From DASRHT01 sp035293765 (lineage in GTDB: Bacteria > Chloroflexota > Ktedonobacteria > Ktedonobacterales > Ktedonobacteraceae): a stretch of DNA of 64,000 nt. The stretch spans positions 62,001 to 126,000 of the forward strand of contig DATGMF010000044.1 in NCBI GenBank assembly GCA_035293765.1, read 5' to 3'. Below, one piece after another: positions 26,442-33,611 of the stretch. How positions within the stretch are numbered: position 1 is the stretch's first letter; each line of letters opens with the position of its first letter. The position numbers and the translations under genes were made by a program. Below the pieces are notes generated by a model. That model worked only from the letters and a program-made list of their open reading frames with translations, was not told the origin of the DNA and did no database searches.

Positions 26442-27001
26442 AACAAGCCTCCTGCTTGTACTTCACCGATGAAGCGTTGCGGCAACTCTTCTATTACTTG
26501 AAAATGCAGATCGATGACTCACGGAAAAATCGAATCATAGCGTGAGATGCGAGCCATGCATAGCTTTGTTGCTGGACAACAGCCTCATTGGTGAATCAGT
26601 GTTGTTTCCAGTGACGTCCTACTGACAATCGGCGGGTACGGGATTGTTTCAAGCAGTCATTAGAAGCTCATCAGATAAAAGCTCATAAAACACTCATTTG
26701 TACCCACGTATATTATACACGGTTCTATAGCAAAATCATAGACAAAAGCATGATAAAAGGAAAAGTTTGCGGACATGCTGCGTAACTTATCCATTAAAAT
26801 AAGACCGCTTGCTCTTGCCGATGAGTTTATTAGTGTATTTTCGAATATTGTTGCCACACGACTTCGACGCATTGATAGCCGTAGTTGACGAGGGCGGGGT
26901 TATGGGCGAGTTGTTGATAAGGCCGAGGGAAAAGCGTATAATTCCTACCAATCTTGTTCGCTTAGCATGCTTATTTTGATGATCTTGAGAAGGATACTAC
27001 T
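26442..27001. other. 560-base intergenic region
   Basis: This AT-richer region lies between the divergent binding-protein gene and tyrA. It must hold both promoters, but I could not pick convincing -35/-10 pairs. A 70-codon minus-strand frame at 26660-26872 has no ribosome site and no recognisable sequence. Confidence 0.5.
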
Positions 27002-27868
27002 ATGTTTAATCGTGTAGCCATCGTGGGCCTGGGCTTGATTGGTGGCTCAATGGGACTGGCGCTGCGTAAGGCGAAGGCAGCGCAGCATATTGCTGGCTAT
27101 GATCTGGGCAGGGGCGTTTCTGATCGCGCGCGCAAAATCGGGGCCATTGATCAGCCGCATAGTTCGCTGGGGGATGCAGTGCGCGGCGCTGAACTGGTGA
27201 TTCTCGCGACCCCGGTGGGGGCAATGCGCTCGTTGCTGCAAAATGTTGCGGAGGCTCTCACGCCTGGCGCCGTTGTTACTGACGTAGCCAGCACCAAAGC
27301 GCAAGTCATGAGCTGGGCTGAGGAGTTTCTGCCCGATTCGGTTGCGTTTGTCGGCGGCCATCCTATGACCGGCAAAGAAATCAGCGGCGTCGAGGCGGCA
27401 GACGCCAATCTTTTCCAGGGTCGGGTCTACTGTCTTACTCCAACCGCGCGCACTCGTCCAACAGCAGTCAACAAGGTATCGCAGTTGGTGGAGACGATAG
27501 GCGCTCGTGTGCGCTTTCTAGAACCAGCCGAGCACGATGGACAGGTGGCCGGCGTGAGCCATCTGCCTTTCCTTGCCTCTAGCGCCCTGGTGAACACGGT
27601 TGCGGGTAGCGGAGGCTGGGGTGATGCCTCCGTTCTGGCTTCTAACGGCTTCCGCGACGTTTCGCGCCTGGCTGCGGGCAACCCTGAGATGTATCGCGAT
27701 ATCTGTTTGACCAATAGCGAGGCCATTGTCCGCTGGCTTGACGAATATATCGCGACGCTCAACTCAATGCGTTCGCGTATCGCCGAACGTGATAAGACTC
27801 TCAACGAGACGTTTACCACCGCCCGGCAACTTCGTCTCCAGTGGCAGTCATTGCAGGATAACCCGTAG
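27002..27868 (+). CDS. tyrA: Prephenate dehydrogenase
   Basis: The 288-aa enzyme oxidatively decarboxylates prephenate to 4-hydroxyphenylpyruvate in tyrosine synthesis. The nucleotide-binding motif is VAIVGLGLIGGSMGLALR. FVGGHPMTGKEISGVEAAD contains the His and Gly-His-Pro segment conserved in the family, and EHDGQVAGVSHLPF supplies the second conserved His. The length matches the single-domain type without an ACT or chorismate-mutase domain. AAGGA lies about ten bases before ATG 27002. It stands alone, without other aromatic-pathway genes. Confidence 0.93.
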   Translation: MFNRVAIVGLGLIGGSMGLALRKAKAAQHIAGYDLGRGVSDRARKIGAIDQPHSSLGDAVRGAELVILATPVGAMRSLLQNVAEALTPGAVVTDVASTKAQVMSWAEEFLPDSVAFVGGHPMTGKEISGVEAADANLFQGRVYCLTPTARTRPTAVNKVSQLVETIGARVRFLEPAEHDGQVAGVSHLPFLASSALVNTVAGSGGWGDASVLASNGFRDVSRLAAGNPEMYRDICLTNSEAIVRWLDEYIATLNSMRSRIAERDKTLNETFTTARQLRLQWQSLQDNP

Positions 27869-27922
27869 GGGGCCTTCCTTACCGAGCGACTGACAGGGCA
27901 GGGAGAGAGAGGGCAGGGAGAG

Positions 27923-27948
27923 AGGGCGGGTGCAAGCCCCGCCCCTAC
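27923..27948 (-). repeat. GTAGGG hairpin repeat, copy on minus strand
   Basis: On the minus strand it begins GTAGGGGC and folds as GGGCGG, nine-base loop, CCGCCC. It differs from copy 1 at 2588-2613 by two loop bases and lies just after tyrA. Confidence 0.7.
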
Positions 27949-27976
27949 TTGACAAATAGCATATAGGTAATATGCA

Positions 27977-28003
27977 GTAGGGAGCGGGGCTTGCTCCTGC
28001 CCT
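27977..28003 (+). repeat. GTAGGG hairpin repeat, divergent copy
   Basis: It begins GTAGGGAGC and ends GCTCCTGCCCT, with GGAGC/GCTCC arms. It is inverted relative to 27923-27948, 28 bases away. Confidence 0.6.
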
Positions 28004-28090
28004 GCTAGCATGATAGCGGAAAGGAAGGGCCAAGATGCAGTCTAATCAATTCTCCGCAAAGTTTGCCGGATTCAGGTTGAGCGAGGCGTA

Positions 28091-28516
28091 ATGATGGCGC
28101 GAAAGCCCTACGAGGTATTTGAGCATACGGCTGATATTGGCCTGCATGCTTATGGAAATTCACTCAAGGAATTGTTCATCCACGCGGCCCAGGGGATGGA
28201 AAGCCTGATGGTGTCGCCGGAGCAGGTCCACGTTGTGATTCAGCGGGAGGTTACCGCCGAAGGTCATGATGTGGTCTCTCTGCTGATCGCATGGCTGAAC
28301 GAATTGATCTTCTTGTTTGACACAGAATATCTCCTCTTTCGCGACTTCGAGATCACTACGATCTCCGCAACACGCGTCTCCGGTCGTGCCTCTGGCGAAC
28401 CCTATAACGCCGGGCGTCACGAGCTAAGCAGCGCGATCAAGGCCGTTACCTGGCATGAGGCCGCTGTGACGCAGACCGCCGAAGGGTACCAGGCTCGCGT
28501 CATTTTCGATTTGTAA
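28091..28516 (+). CDS. Archease (RtcB RNA-ligase activator)
   Basis: The 141-aa protein is a full-length archease. Such proteins accelerate guanylylation and turnover of the RNA ligase RtcB. Typical blocks are FEHTADIGLHAYGNSLKELF at the N-terminus, with the metal-binding Asp and the conserved H-TAD-GL pattern, then LIAWLNELIFLFDTE and IKAVTWHEAAV near the end. The C-terminal strand ends in VIFDL, as usual. ATG 28091 and ATG 28094 are adjacent possible starts. An intact rtcB does not follow; only a broken 3' piece is found at 31188-31444. Confidence 0.9.
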   Translation: MMARKPYEVFEHTADIGLHAYGNSLKELFIHAAQGMESLMVSPEQVHVVIQREVTAEGHDVVSLLIAWLNELIFLFDTEYLLFRDFEITTISATRVSGRASGEPYNAGRHELSSAIKAVTWHEAAVTQTAEGYQARVIFDL

Positions 28517-28680
28517 CACGCGCTCGCTCTTCTCGCCTGATATCCTTTTTCGACGTTTAACGTATCATTCTGCCTTGCCCTGGTCGCCTGTAACCTGTTC
28601 CGAACTCGTTTTATGCTTTTTTTTCATGCTTGCTATACTTTTGCAATTGCCTGGTCCGTTTTAACTTGTTTTTATTAGCG

Positions 28681-28926
28681 TATGTCTGATTCTCAGTATC
28701 TTCGCTCTTGCAGAGTGGTGCTCGTGCAGGCTTCGCCGCGCAAGGAGTCATGAGTCATCCCGAACTTTTGAACCAAAAGGTCCAAAAGCAGGGGTCCAGG
28801 AGGCTGCCCTTTGCAATCCCGCTTCTCAAGTGGCGCGAGGACCATCGAACGCCAGTTCGAAAACTTCGGGATGACTCATGCACAGGTAGCATCTGCGTCG
28901 CGAGCTCGTACTGAAAATCAGACATA
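28681..28926. mobile_element. 246-bp palindromic MITE-like element
   Basis: Outer arms TATGTCTGATTCTCAGTA (28681-28698) and its 17/18 complement (28909-28926) enclose a second inverted pair. The inner left arm starts CATGAGTCATCCCGAA at 28749, and the inner right arm ends at 28880 with the exact complement of those 16 bases. Further pairing continues for about ten bases with single mismatches. No reading frame of note lies inside. It sits between archease and the truncated ligase gene. No target duplication is obvious. Confidence 0.6.
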
Positions 28927-28959
28927 GACAGAGGAAAAATATGTTCAGGAGGTTTCATC

Positions 28960-29064
28960 ATGAGTAGCCTGATTGTTCCAGTGACGCTCATCGAAAAAAT
29001 CATGCCGCATAGCAATGCCGATGCCCTTGAACTGGCTCATGTGCTTGGATGGCAGCTCGTCTAA
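28960..29064 (+). pseudogene. 5' fragment of an RNA-ligase-like gene (34 codons)
   Basis: AGGAGG lies seven bases before ATG 28960, so translation should start well. The peptide MSSLIVPVTLIEKIMPHSN-ADALELAHVLGWQLV then stops at TAA. The pattern I-x-x-I-x-PH-NAD-LE-A-VLGWQ matches the N-terminal end of DRB0094-type (T4 Rnl2-like) RNA ligases. The rest of the gene is missing from the window. The stop lies at the edge of the homing-endonuclease segment, whose gene ends on the other strand at 29061. I infer truncation by insertion or deletion at this point. Confidence 0.55.
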
Positions 29065-29924
29065 TCATCGCTTGTTTGGGAAAAGTTTAATCTCCTATTA
29101 AGTCCGTGTTTGATAGTGAATGCGTCATAAGCTTTGGCTGCTTCAATCTCATTCTCAAAGTAACCGATATGAACGTATTTGCCATTCAAACTGGATCTAA
29201 CTACAAATTTGTTTTTATCCGGTGTAAAAGACACTCCTACATATTTAGAACTATACGTTCTCTGCTCAAAGTAAGCTTTGACGGTCAGAAAGCTTTCATG
29301 CTTACGAGGTAAGTAGATAGTTGTGTTTTCATAGAGGACTTTCATAACTCTATAAGCATTCTCTCCGGCCATACGGTAGTAATAAATGTTTCTTTGAGGA
29401 TAGATGGAATATTCTCTATCGAGATAGGGAAGAGTAAACACCTTGAATGCTTGAACAAGAGCGAGACTGCCACAGAAGCTAAACACGGCTCTATTCTGAG
29501 TAAACTGGATACAACCATCTCCATCTATGGCTCCCCGCCAAAAGTGACGTTGAAGATCGGGAGGGAGGTCAGGGGCGGACGCTATAAGGGTCTTATTAGG
29601 GATAACTCCCCACTTTGCCAGGTCAGCTATCAACTTATCACATCCCACGATAAATCTGGCGGATCTAGTTTTCTCGCTATATAGAAGCGGCCTAGATAGT
29701 CCTAGCTCATCACGAAGACGCAGAAGAATAGCCTCGTCGCTTTTATTGAGGGTAAGCTCCAGTCTGTTACGGTAGACATTGCCATCAGTGATAAGTAAAC
29801 CCAAAAAATAAGCTTGTTCTTCAGTTGAGATAGTTTCAAAGTAATCCTTGTGAAGGTCAGGATCGACCTTTGCCATCTTCTTACGCCATGCATCAATCTT
29901 AGCAGGATCTTTCGGTACTGACAT
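29061..29924 (-). CDS. LAGLIDADG homing endonuclease with AP2 DNA-binding domain
   Basis: The 287-aa protein has two LAGLIDADG-type helices: AYFLGLLITDGNVY and HFWRGAIDGDGCIQF, each with its catalytic acidic residue. This makes it a single-chain two-motif nuclease. The C-terminal part (about residues 222-280) is an AP2 domain: SSKYVGVSFTPDKNKFVVR, HIGYFENEIEAAKAYD and NFS. Such nucleases cut one long target site and spread their own gene. ATG 29924 is preferred over ATG 29990 because GGGAGAG lies seven bases before it. It overlaps the truncated ligase gene tail-to-tail by four bases. It is not in an intron or intein that I can recognise. Confidence 0.85.
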   Translation of the reverse strand: MSVPKDPAKIDAWRKKMAKVDPDLHKDYFETISTEEQAYFLGLLITDGNVYRNRLELTLNKSDEAILLRLRDELGLSRPLLYSEKTRSARFIVGCDKLIADLAKWGVIPNKTLIASAPDLPPDLQRHFWRGAIDGDGCIQFTQNRAVFSFCGSLALVQAFKVFTLPYLDREYSIYPQRNIYYYRMAGENAYRVMKVLYENTTIYLPRKHESFLTVKAYFEQRTYSSKYVGVSFTPDKNKFVVRSSLNGKYVHIGYFENEIEAAKAYDAFTIKHGLNRRLNFSQTSDD

Positions 29925-29999
29925 TTCCTCGCTCTCCCTGTTTTGGAATGTGATCAGGCGCGTGATACCCTCGCGCCTGATCAGGAACATTTACGCTTC

Positions 30000-30569
30000 T
30001 TATGACGCTACGACGGCTAACGGTCCGGTGGTAGGCTCTTTTTGCGTTTCTGAGAAAAGCGCGGTACAGAGATAGCCCACCAGTTCCCCGAGCACATTTT
30101 CTAAGCAGGTTAACTGCTCTGCATCAAAATGATAGGTCTGCGTGGCGGGGTCACGATGGGCGATCATGTCAAGCAATTCCCGCACGGTTATCTCATGGGG
30201 GTCTGTTCGCTCTGCTCGTCGCACCTGGTACTCTTGCTGACCAGTGTAATAGCCCTCACGGAATCGCCAGCGATCTAAACGTAGGACGGTCGGCCCGAGC
30301 TCGACGTGGGGCGCGTCTGGTTCGTCACTACGACAAGAACCAGCATAGAGGTTAATCAGTGCTCCCACGATATAGCCGGTATTCCATACAGGGGATGCTG
30401 AGGGGTCAGACAGGTTTGTTTCGATGATCTGGCGAATCTCTTCAACGGTGATGGGGCAGTCCTCATTTTCGAGGTGTCCCACAAAGCCGTTATTATACCC
30501 CTCTGCGAAGTCGCCATTTTCTACCAGGATCGTTGCATTGCCAAGTTTGAACGGTGGTACTGTTGCCAT
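30000..30569 (-). CDS. Hypothetical protein, 189 aa, in the accessory island
   Basis: A soluble acidic protein with FAEGYNNGFVGHLENEDCPI and a similar later piece FREGYYTGQQEYQV. These suggest two related halves, each with a GY(N/T)xG turn followed by a helix (VEEIRQIIET and VRELLDMIAH). I recognise no family. GGAGAGC lies just before ATG 30569 and supports translation. It is transcribed with the homing endonuclease (75 bases apart), and its codon use is less GC-rich than that of the polysaccharide genes. It is probably cargo of the same element, function unknown. Confidence 0.6.
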   Translation of the reverse strand: MATVPPFKLGNATILVENGDFAEGYNNGFVGHLENEDCPITVEEIRQIIETNLSDPSASPVWNTGYIVGALINLYAGSCRSDEPDAPHVELGPTVLRLDRWRFREGYYTGQQEYQVRRAERTDPHEITVRELLDMIAHRDPATQTYHFDAEQLTCLENVLGELVGYLCTALFSETQKEPTTGPLAVVAS

Positions 30570-30663
30570 GCTTCAAGCTCTCCTTTGCTTGACTCGTGGC
30601 TCTCTCGTGATATCATGCAACACGGAGAGCCTAGTATGAGTGTTAACGGTTACTAGCCTCTCT

Positions 30664-30685
30664 GCCTAGCGTTGACGCGCTAGGC
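30664..30685 (+). terminator. Small perfect hairpin, possible terminator
   Basis: GCCTAGCG, loop TTGACG, CGCTAGGC, followed by TTCTTCTC on the plus strand. The 8-bp stem is GC-rich but the T-tract is weak, so the role is uncertain. Confidence 0.35.
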
Positions 30686-30867
30686 TTCTTCTCAAACGCT
30701 CTACACATTCTGCTGCTAAAAGATTTCTGTACGCTTGCAGGTATTTATGAATACTTCGAGGAGTTACAAACCCTCTGTAGGCAATTGTAACCAATATATG
30801 AGAAAATTTCAACCTCTGTGGGAAATACGAACAGTTGAGGGATAGTTTAATCCATTGTTGACTATTG

Positions 30868-30876
30868 TGATACAAT
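30868..30876 (+). promoter_or_regulatory. Extended -10 promoter of the HTH gene
   Basis: TGATACAAT is a TGn-type extended -10. It places the transcript start near 30883, after the ATG at 30875, and so supports ATG 30908 as the real start of the HTH gene. Confidence 0.5.
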
Positions 30877-30907
30877 GAACGCAAAAAAAGACGGCGGAGA
30901 CAGCCTT

Positions 30908-31117
30908 ATGCCAAGTAATGATGATACTAAACTCCTTTCTGTTGACGATGTTGCTAAACGTCTGGGCGTTCACAGAAAGACGGTTTTAAACTGGATACAT
31001 GCAGGGGAACTAGCGGCCTTTGACTTAGGTAAAGGTTATAAGATGACTGAAAGTGATCTTAGAGACTTCATGAGCCGCAGACGCATTAGCCCCAAGCCAT
31101 CAGACGATAAAGATTAA
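30908..31117 (+). CDS. Excisionase-type helix-turn-helix protein
   Basis: The 69-aa protein has the winged HTH_17/MerR-like core LLSVDDVAKRLGVHRKTVLN, then WIHAGELAAFDLGKGYKM and a final helix SDLRDFMSRRR. Such small proteins bind DNA as excisionases or regulators in mobile elements and stress loci. ATG 30908 follows GGAGA by seven bases; an upstream ATG at 30875 overlaps the promoter. It is the only plus-strand gene of the island and faces away from the endonuclease. No integrase gene is present. Confidence 0.72.
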   Translation: MPSNDDTKLLSVDDVAKRLGVHRKTVLNWIHAGELAAFDLGKGYKMTESDLRDFMSRRRISPKPSDDKD

Positions 31118-31187
31118 CTGTTTTCTGACTGGCGAGGCTATGTATCAAGTAACTTCTCAAGAAATGGGAGCGCTTGATGATAAAATC

Positions 31188-31444
31188 CTCTCAATGGAGC
31201 AGAGCTTTGGCACCTGCGTCGTCGTCTCAGCCGCACCGCCGCGAAAAAGTCGATGGAGAGCAAGAACCTGCTCAAGTACCTCGACCATCAAGGAGTAACG
31301 GTGCGCGTTCACAGCAAGAGCCTGCTGGCAGAGGAGGCGCCGTATGCCTACAAAGACGCACAACAAGTCGTTAACGTGGTGCATAATGCCGGGTTGGCGA
31401 AGCTCGTGGCGCGTCTCAAGCCGATCATCGTAGTCAAAGGGTAG
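31188..31444 (+). pseudogene. 3' remnant of rtcB (tRNA-splicing/RNA-repair ligase)
   Basis: From 31253 the frame reads MESKNLLKYLDHQGVTVRVH, SLLAEEAPYAYKDAQQVV and ends VARLKPIIVVKG at TAG, the typical RtcB C-terminus. Immediately before, the same frame gives RRRLSRTAAKKS, as in the RtcB active-site region. The piece further upstream (SMEQSFGTC, expected SFGSTCHGAGR) lies in another frame, and the His-Gly-Ala-Gly residues are lost. About 80 percent of the gene is absent. It cannot encode a ligase. Confidence 0.8.
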
Positions 31445-31517
31445 CAACAAATAATAGCTTCCTCGCTTTTATGTGGGGAAGCTAACGCGATAGGTGTTAA
31501 TCTGAAGGGAGAAGCAG

Positions 31518-31991
31518 ATGAGTTCCCAGGATCTACAAACCGCAGATTGCCTTGTTTGCCGTAAACACCGGGGGGAAATCAACCTACCAGGCGGAGCCAT
31601 TTATGAAGATGGTTTAGTTTATGCTGGTCATATTCGCTCTGATCAGGGGCCAACCTACCTGGGATATCTCATGGTCGAGCTAAAGCGGCATACACCCGGG
31701 CTGGCGGAGCAGACGGACGAAGAGGCTCAGGCGCTTGGCTTGCTGGTGGCGCGTCTGAGCCGGGCGCTTAAAGCTGGCGAGGGAGCCGAACATGTGTATC
31801 TCTTTGTCTTTGGGGATCATGTTCCCCACTTGCATCTGCACCTTGTGCCGCGATATCCAGGGGCTCCTCGCGAGTACTGGGGGACGCGGGTTGATGAATG
31901 GCCCGAAGCTCCTCATGGCGATGCAACTGAGATAGCCGCAGTTTGCGAGCGTTTACGTGCCTATCTGGCTGATGAGCATTATCCTGCTTGA
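31518..31991 (+). CDS. HIT-family protein
   Basis: The 157-aa protein has the histidine-triad motif HVPHLHLHLVPRYPG near residue 105, in which the central His of HxHxHxx forms a nucleotidyl intermediate. An N-terminal CLVCRKH pair of Cys residues may bind zinc, as in many HIT hydrolases. Members split nucleoside phosphoramidates or dinucleotides. GGGAGAAGC precedes ATG 31518. It is located just after the rtcB remnant on the same strand but clearly has its own start. Confidence 0.88.
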   Translation: MSSQDLQTADCLVCRKHRGEINLPGGAIYEDGLVYAGHIRSDQGPTYLGYLMVELKRHTPGLAEQTDEEAQALGLLVARLSRALKAGEGAEHVYLFVFGDHVPHLHLHLVPRYPGAPREYWGTRVDEWPEAPHGDATEIAAVCERLRAYLADEHYPA

Positions 31992-32017
31992 TTGCTTGAA
32001 AGGAAGGCTGGTTGCAG

Positions 32018-33487
32018 TTACGGCTCGGGCGGTTCCGTATGGATAATGACGGAGTTCAGGTTGGGATACGCCTGGCGTAACGCTCGTTTGATCTCCTCAG
32101 CCCAGATATGCGCCTGGCTCAAAGGGATTTGAGCATCGAAAGTGGTGTGAAGCACTAAATCAAGCTCAGGCATGGCCTGACCCTTTTGCCGGCTGAGATC
32201 CGCCTTGACCAGGCGAGGCTGGTACAGGTGGACATCGTGGGCGCTTCCTGCTCCCGCAATGCTATCGGCGATGCGTCGAATATCATCAGCGATGTCGATA
32301 TATTGCCAGGTCACATCCTGGCGGCTGACGATAGTGTTGTTGGGAGCTTCCAGGTGCGTGGTGACGCGGCGCAGTTGCTTGTTGTTCTCCAGCAGCGTCT
32401 GCTCCAGATGGGTAGCAACGGTGTGGGCCTCGTGTAGATGCATATCGGATTGCACTTCGATATCGAAATCCGCTTCCAGGCCGCCTTCAACCTCGCGCAC
32501 ATGGATATCATGGGCGTGTACTCCCTGCTGCTCTGCCAGATAGTGAATCTGGTCTGAGACCGTCTCCTGAGGTGAAACGGTTGGCTCGACATGCACAACA
32601 ATGTCAACTTCGGCGTGTGGCGAGTTCATGCGTACGCGTTCCATTGCCACCTTCTCGACGCGCTCGCTCAGATCGTGAATTTGCTCGAAGGTAAAGGTGC
32701 GCGGCGCCGCGATAATCACGTCGGCGAAAAACTTGTTGCCTGCCCGGCGCACGCGGATACGCCGCACCTCGGCAACGCCATCAAGTTGATCAATATGCTG
32801 CTTAATCTGCTCCGCCAGCTCTTCGGGCGCGCGATCAACCAGGGCGTCGATAGTCTCTCTAGCCAGGCGCAGACTGACCCAGAGCACAATGCCGGAAACG
32901 CCGAGGGCCGCGATAGCATCGGCCTGTCCCAACCATGCAGGAAGATGGAAGATGCTGGTCAGGTAGACCACGAGCAGGCCCGCGATCACAACGGAGGAGC
33001 TCCAGATATCAGTGCTGAAGTGCAAGGCGTCGGCTTCCAGCGCCTGACTTTCCAGCTTGCGCGCCACGCGTAGCAGTACGCGTGAACGTGTGAAGTCCAC
33101 AATGATCGAGATAAACATAACCATGAAAGCCCAGATGCTGACCTCGACGTGCCCTTCCTGAAAGAGCAGGCGGCGGCTTGCCTCATAGATGACCCAGACG
33201 GCGGTAAGCGCCAACAAGCCCGATTCAAGAAAGGCTGAGAGGTTCTCGACTTTGCCATGCCCATAATTATGGGAAGCATCGGCTGGCCGGTCGGCAACGC
33301 GGACAGCAAAAAAAGTCATCAAGGCCGCCACCAGATCCAGCCCCGAATGGGCCGCCTCGGCAAGAATGCCCAGGCTTCCCGTCAGCAGGGCTACTACGAT
33401 CTTCAAGCTGGTCAGGCCAATAGCTGCTCCCACGGAAGAGAGAGCCACGACAACTTTTTCGCGATGGGCTTCAGTATTATGTGGCAT
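32018..33487 (-). CDS. Cation diffusion facilitator with three tandem C-terminal domains
   Basis: The 489-aa protein exports divalent metal ions. The membrane part (about residues 1-210) has AAHSGLDLVAALMTFFAVR and DALHFSTDIWSS, which carry the HxxxD metal sites of the CDF family, plus HNYGHGKVENLSAF. The usual cytoplasmic ferredoxin-like domain follows (GVAEVRRIRVRRAGNKFFAD). Two more related units come next, starting at about VHAHDIHVREVEGG and HDVHLYQPRLVKAD. Typical CDFs have about 300 residues and one such domain. The extra domains are His-rich and may sense metal. Metal identity is not predictable. Confidence 0.88.
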   Translation of the reverse strand: MPHNTEAHREKVVVALSSVGAAIGLTSLKIVVALLTGSLGILAEAAHSGLDLVAALMTFFAVRVADRPADASHNYGHGKVENLSAFLESGLLALTAVWVIYEASRRLLFQEGHVEVSIWAFMVMFISIIVDFTRSRVLLRVARKLESQALEADALHFSTDIWSSSVVIAGLLVVYLTSIFHLPAWLGQADAIAALGVSGIVLWVSLRLARETIDALVDRAPEELAEQIKQHIDQLDGVAEVRRIRVRRAGNKFFADVIIAAPRTFTFEQIHDLSERVEKVAMERVRMNSPHAEVDIVVHVEPTVSPQETVSDQIHYLAEQQGVHAHDIHVREVEGGLEADFDIEVQSDMHLHEAHTVATHLEQTLLENNKQLRRVTTHLEAPNNTIVSRQDVTWQYIDIADDIRRIADSIAGAGSAHDVHLYQPRLVKADLSRQKGQAMPELDLVLHTTFDAQIPLSQAHIWAEEIKRALRQAYPNLNSVIIHTEPPEP

Positions 33488-33611
33488 GACAACTCCGACA
33501 GCTTCCTGATTTTCCCATTAGTTTTACCAATCGTATTGTATTGTAGCATGTTTGAAAATGTGGGTAAACAGAAGAGGTCAAGACTGAGCAGTTACAAAGA
33601 GAAAATTGATG

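Larger units (their letters stand above)
30570..30907. other. 338-base intergenic region of the island
   Basis: AT-rich and divergent between the 189-aa gene and the HTH gene. It holds a hairpin at 30664-30685 and an extended -10 promoter at 30868-30876. A 72-codon minus-strand frame (30666-30884) lacks a proper start. Confidence 0.5.

Noticed and set aside
26660..26872. 70-codon minus-strand frame between the binding-protein gene and tyrA
   Set aside because: No ribosome site, odd composition and no recognisable motif; likely chance in AT-rich DNA.
27427..28033. Minus-strand frames over the end of tyrA
   Set aside because: They are antisense to tyrA and run through two hairpin repeats; no start site supports them.
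29061..29924. Group I intron or intein hosting the nuclease
   Set aside because: The nuclease lies opposite to the ligase fragment, the ligase frame does not resume downstream, and no intein splice-site residues were seen.
30666..30884. 72-codon minus-strand frame in the island
   Set aside because: It starts with TTG inside the HTH gene's promoter, has no ribosome site and resembles nothing known.
28681..31444. Prophage or integrative element
   Set aside because: An excisionase-like protein and homing nuclease are present, but no integrase, structural or replication gene and no att repeats were found.
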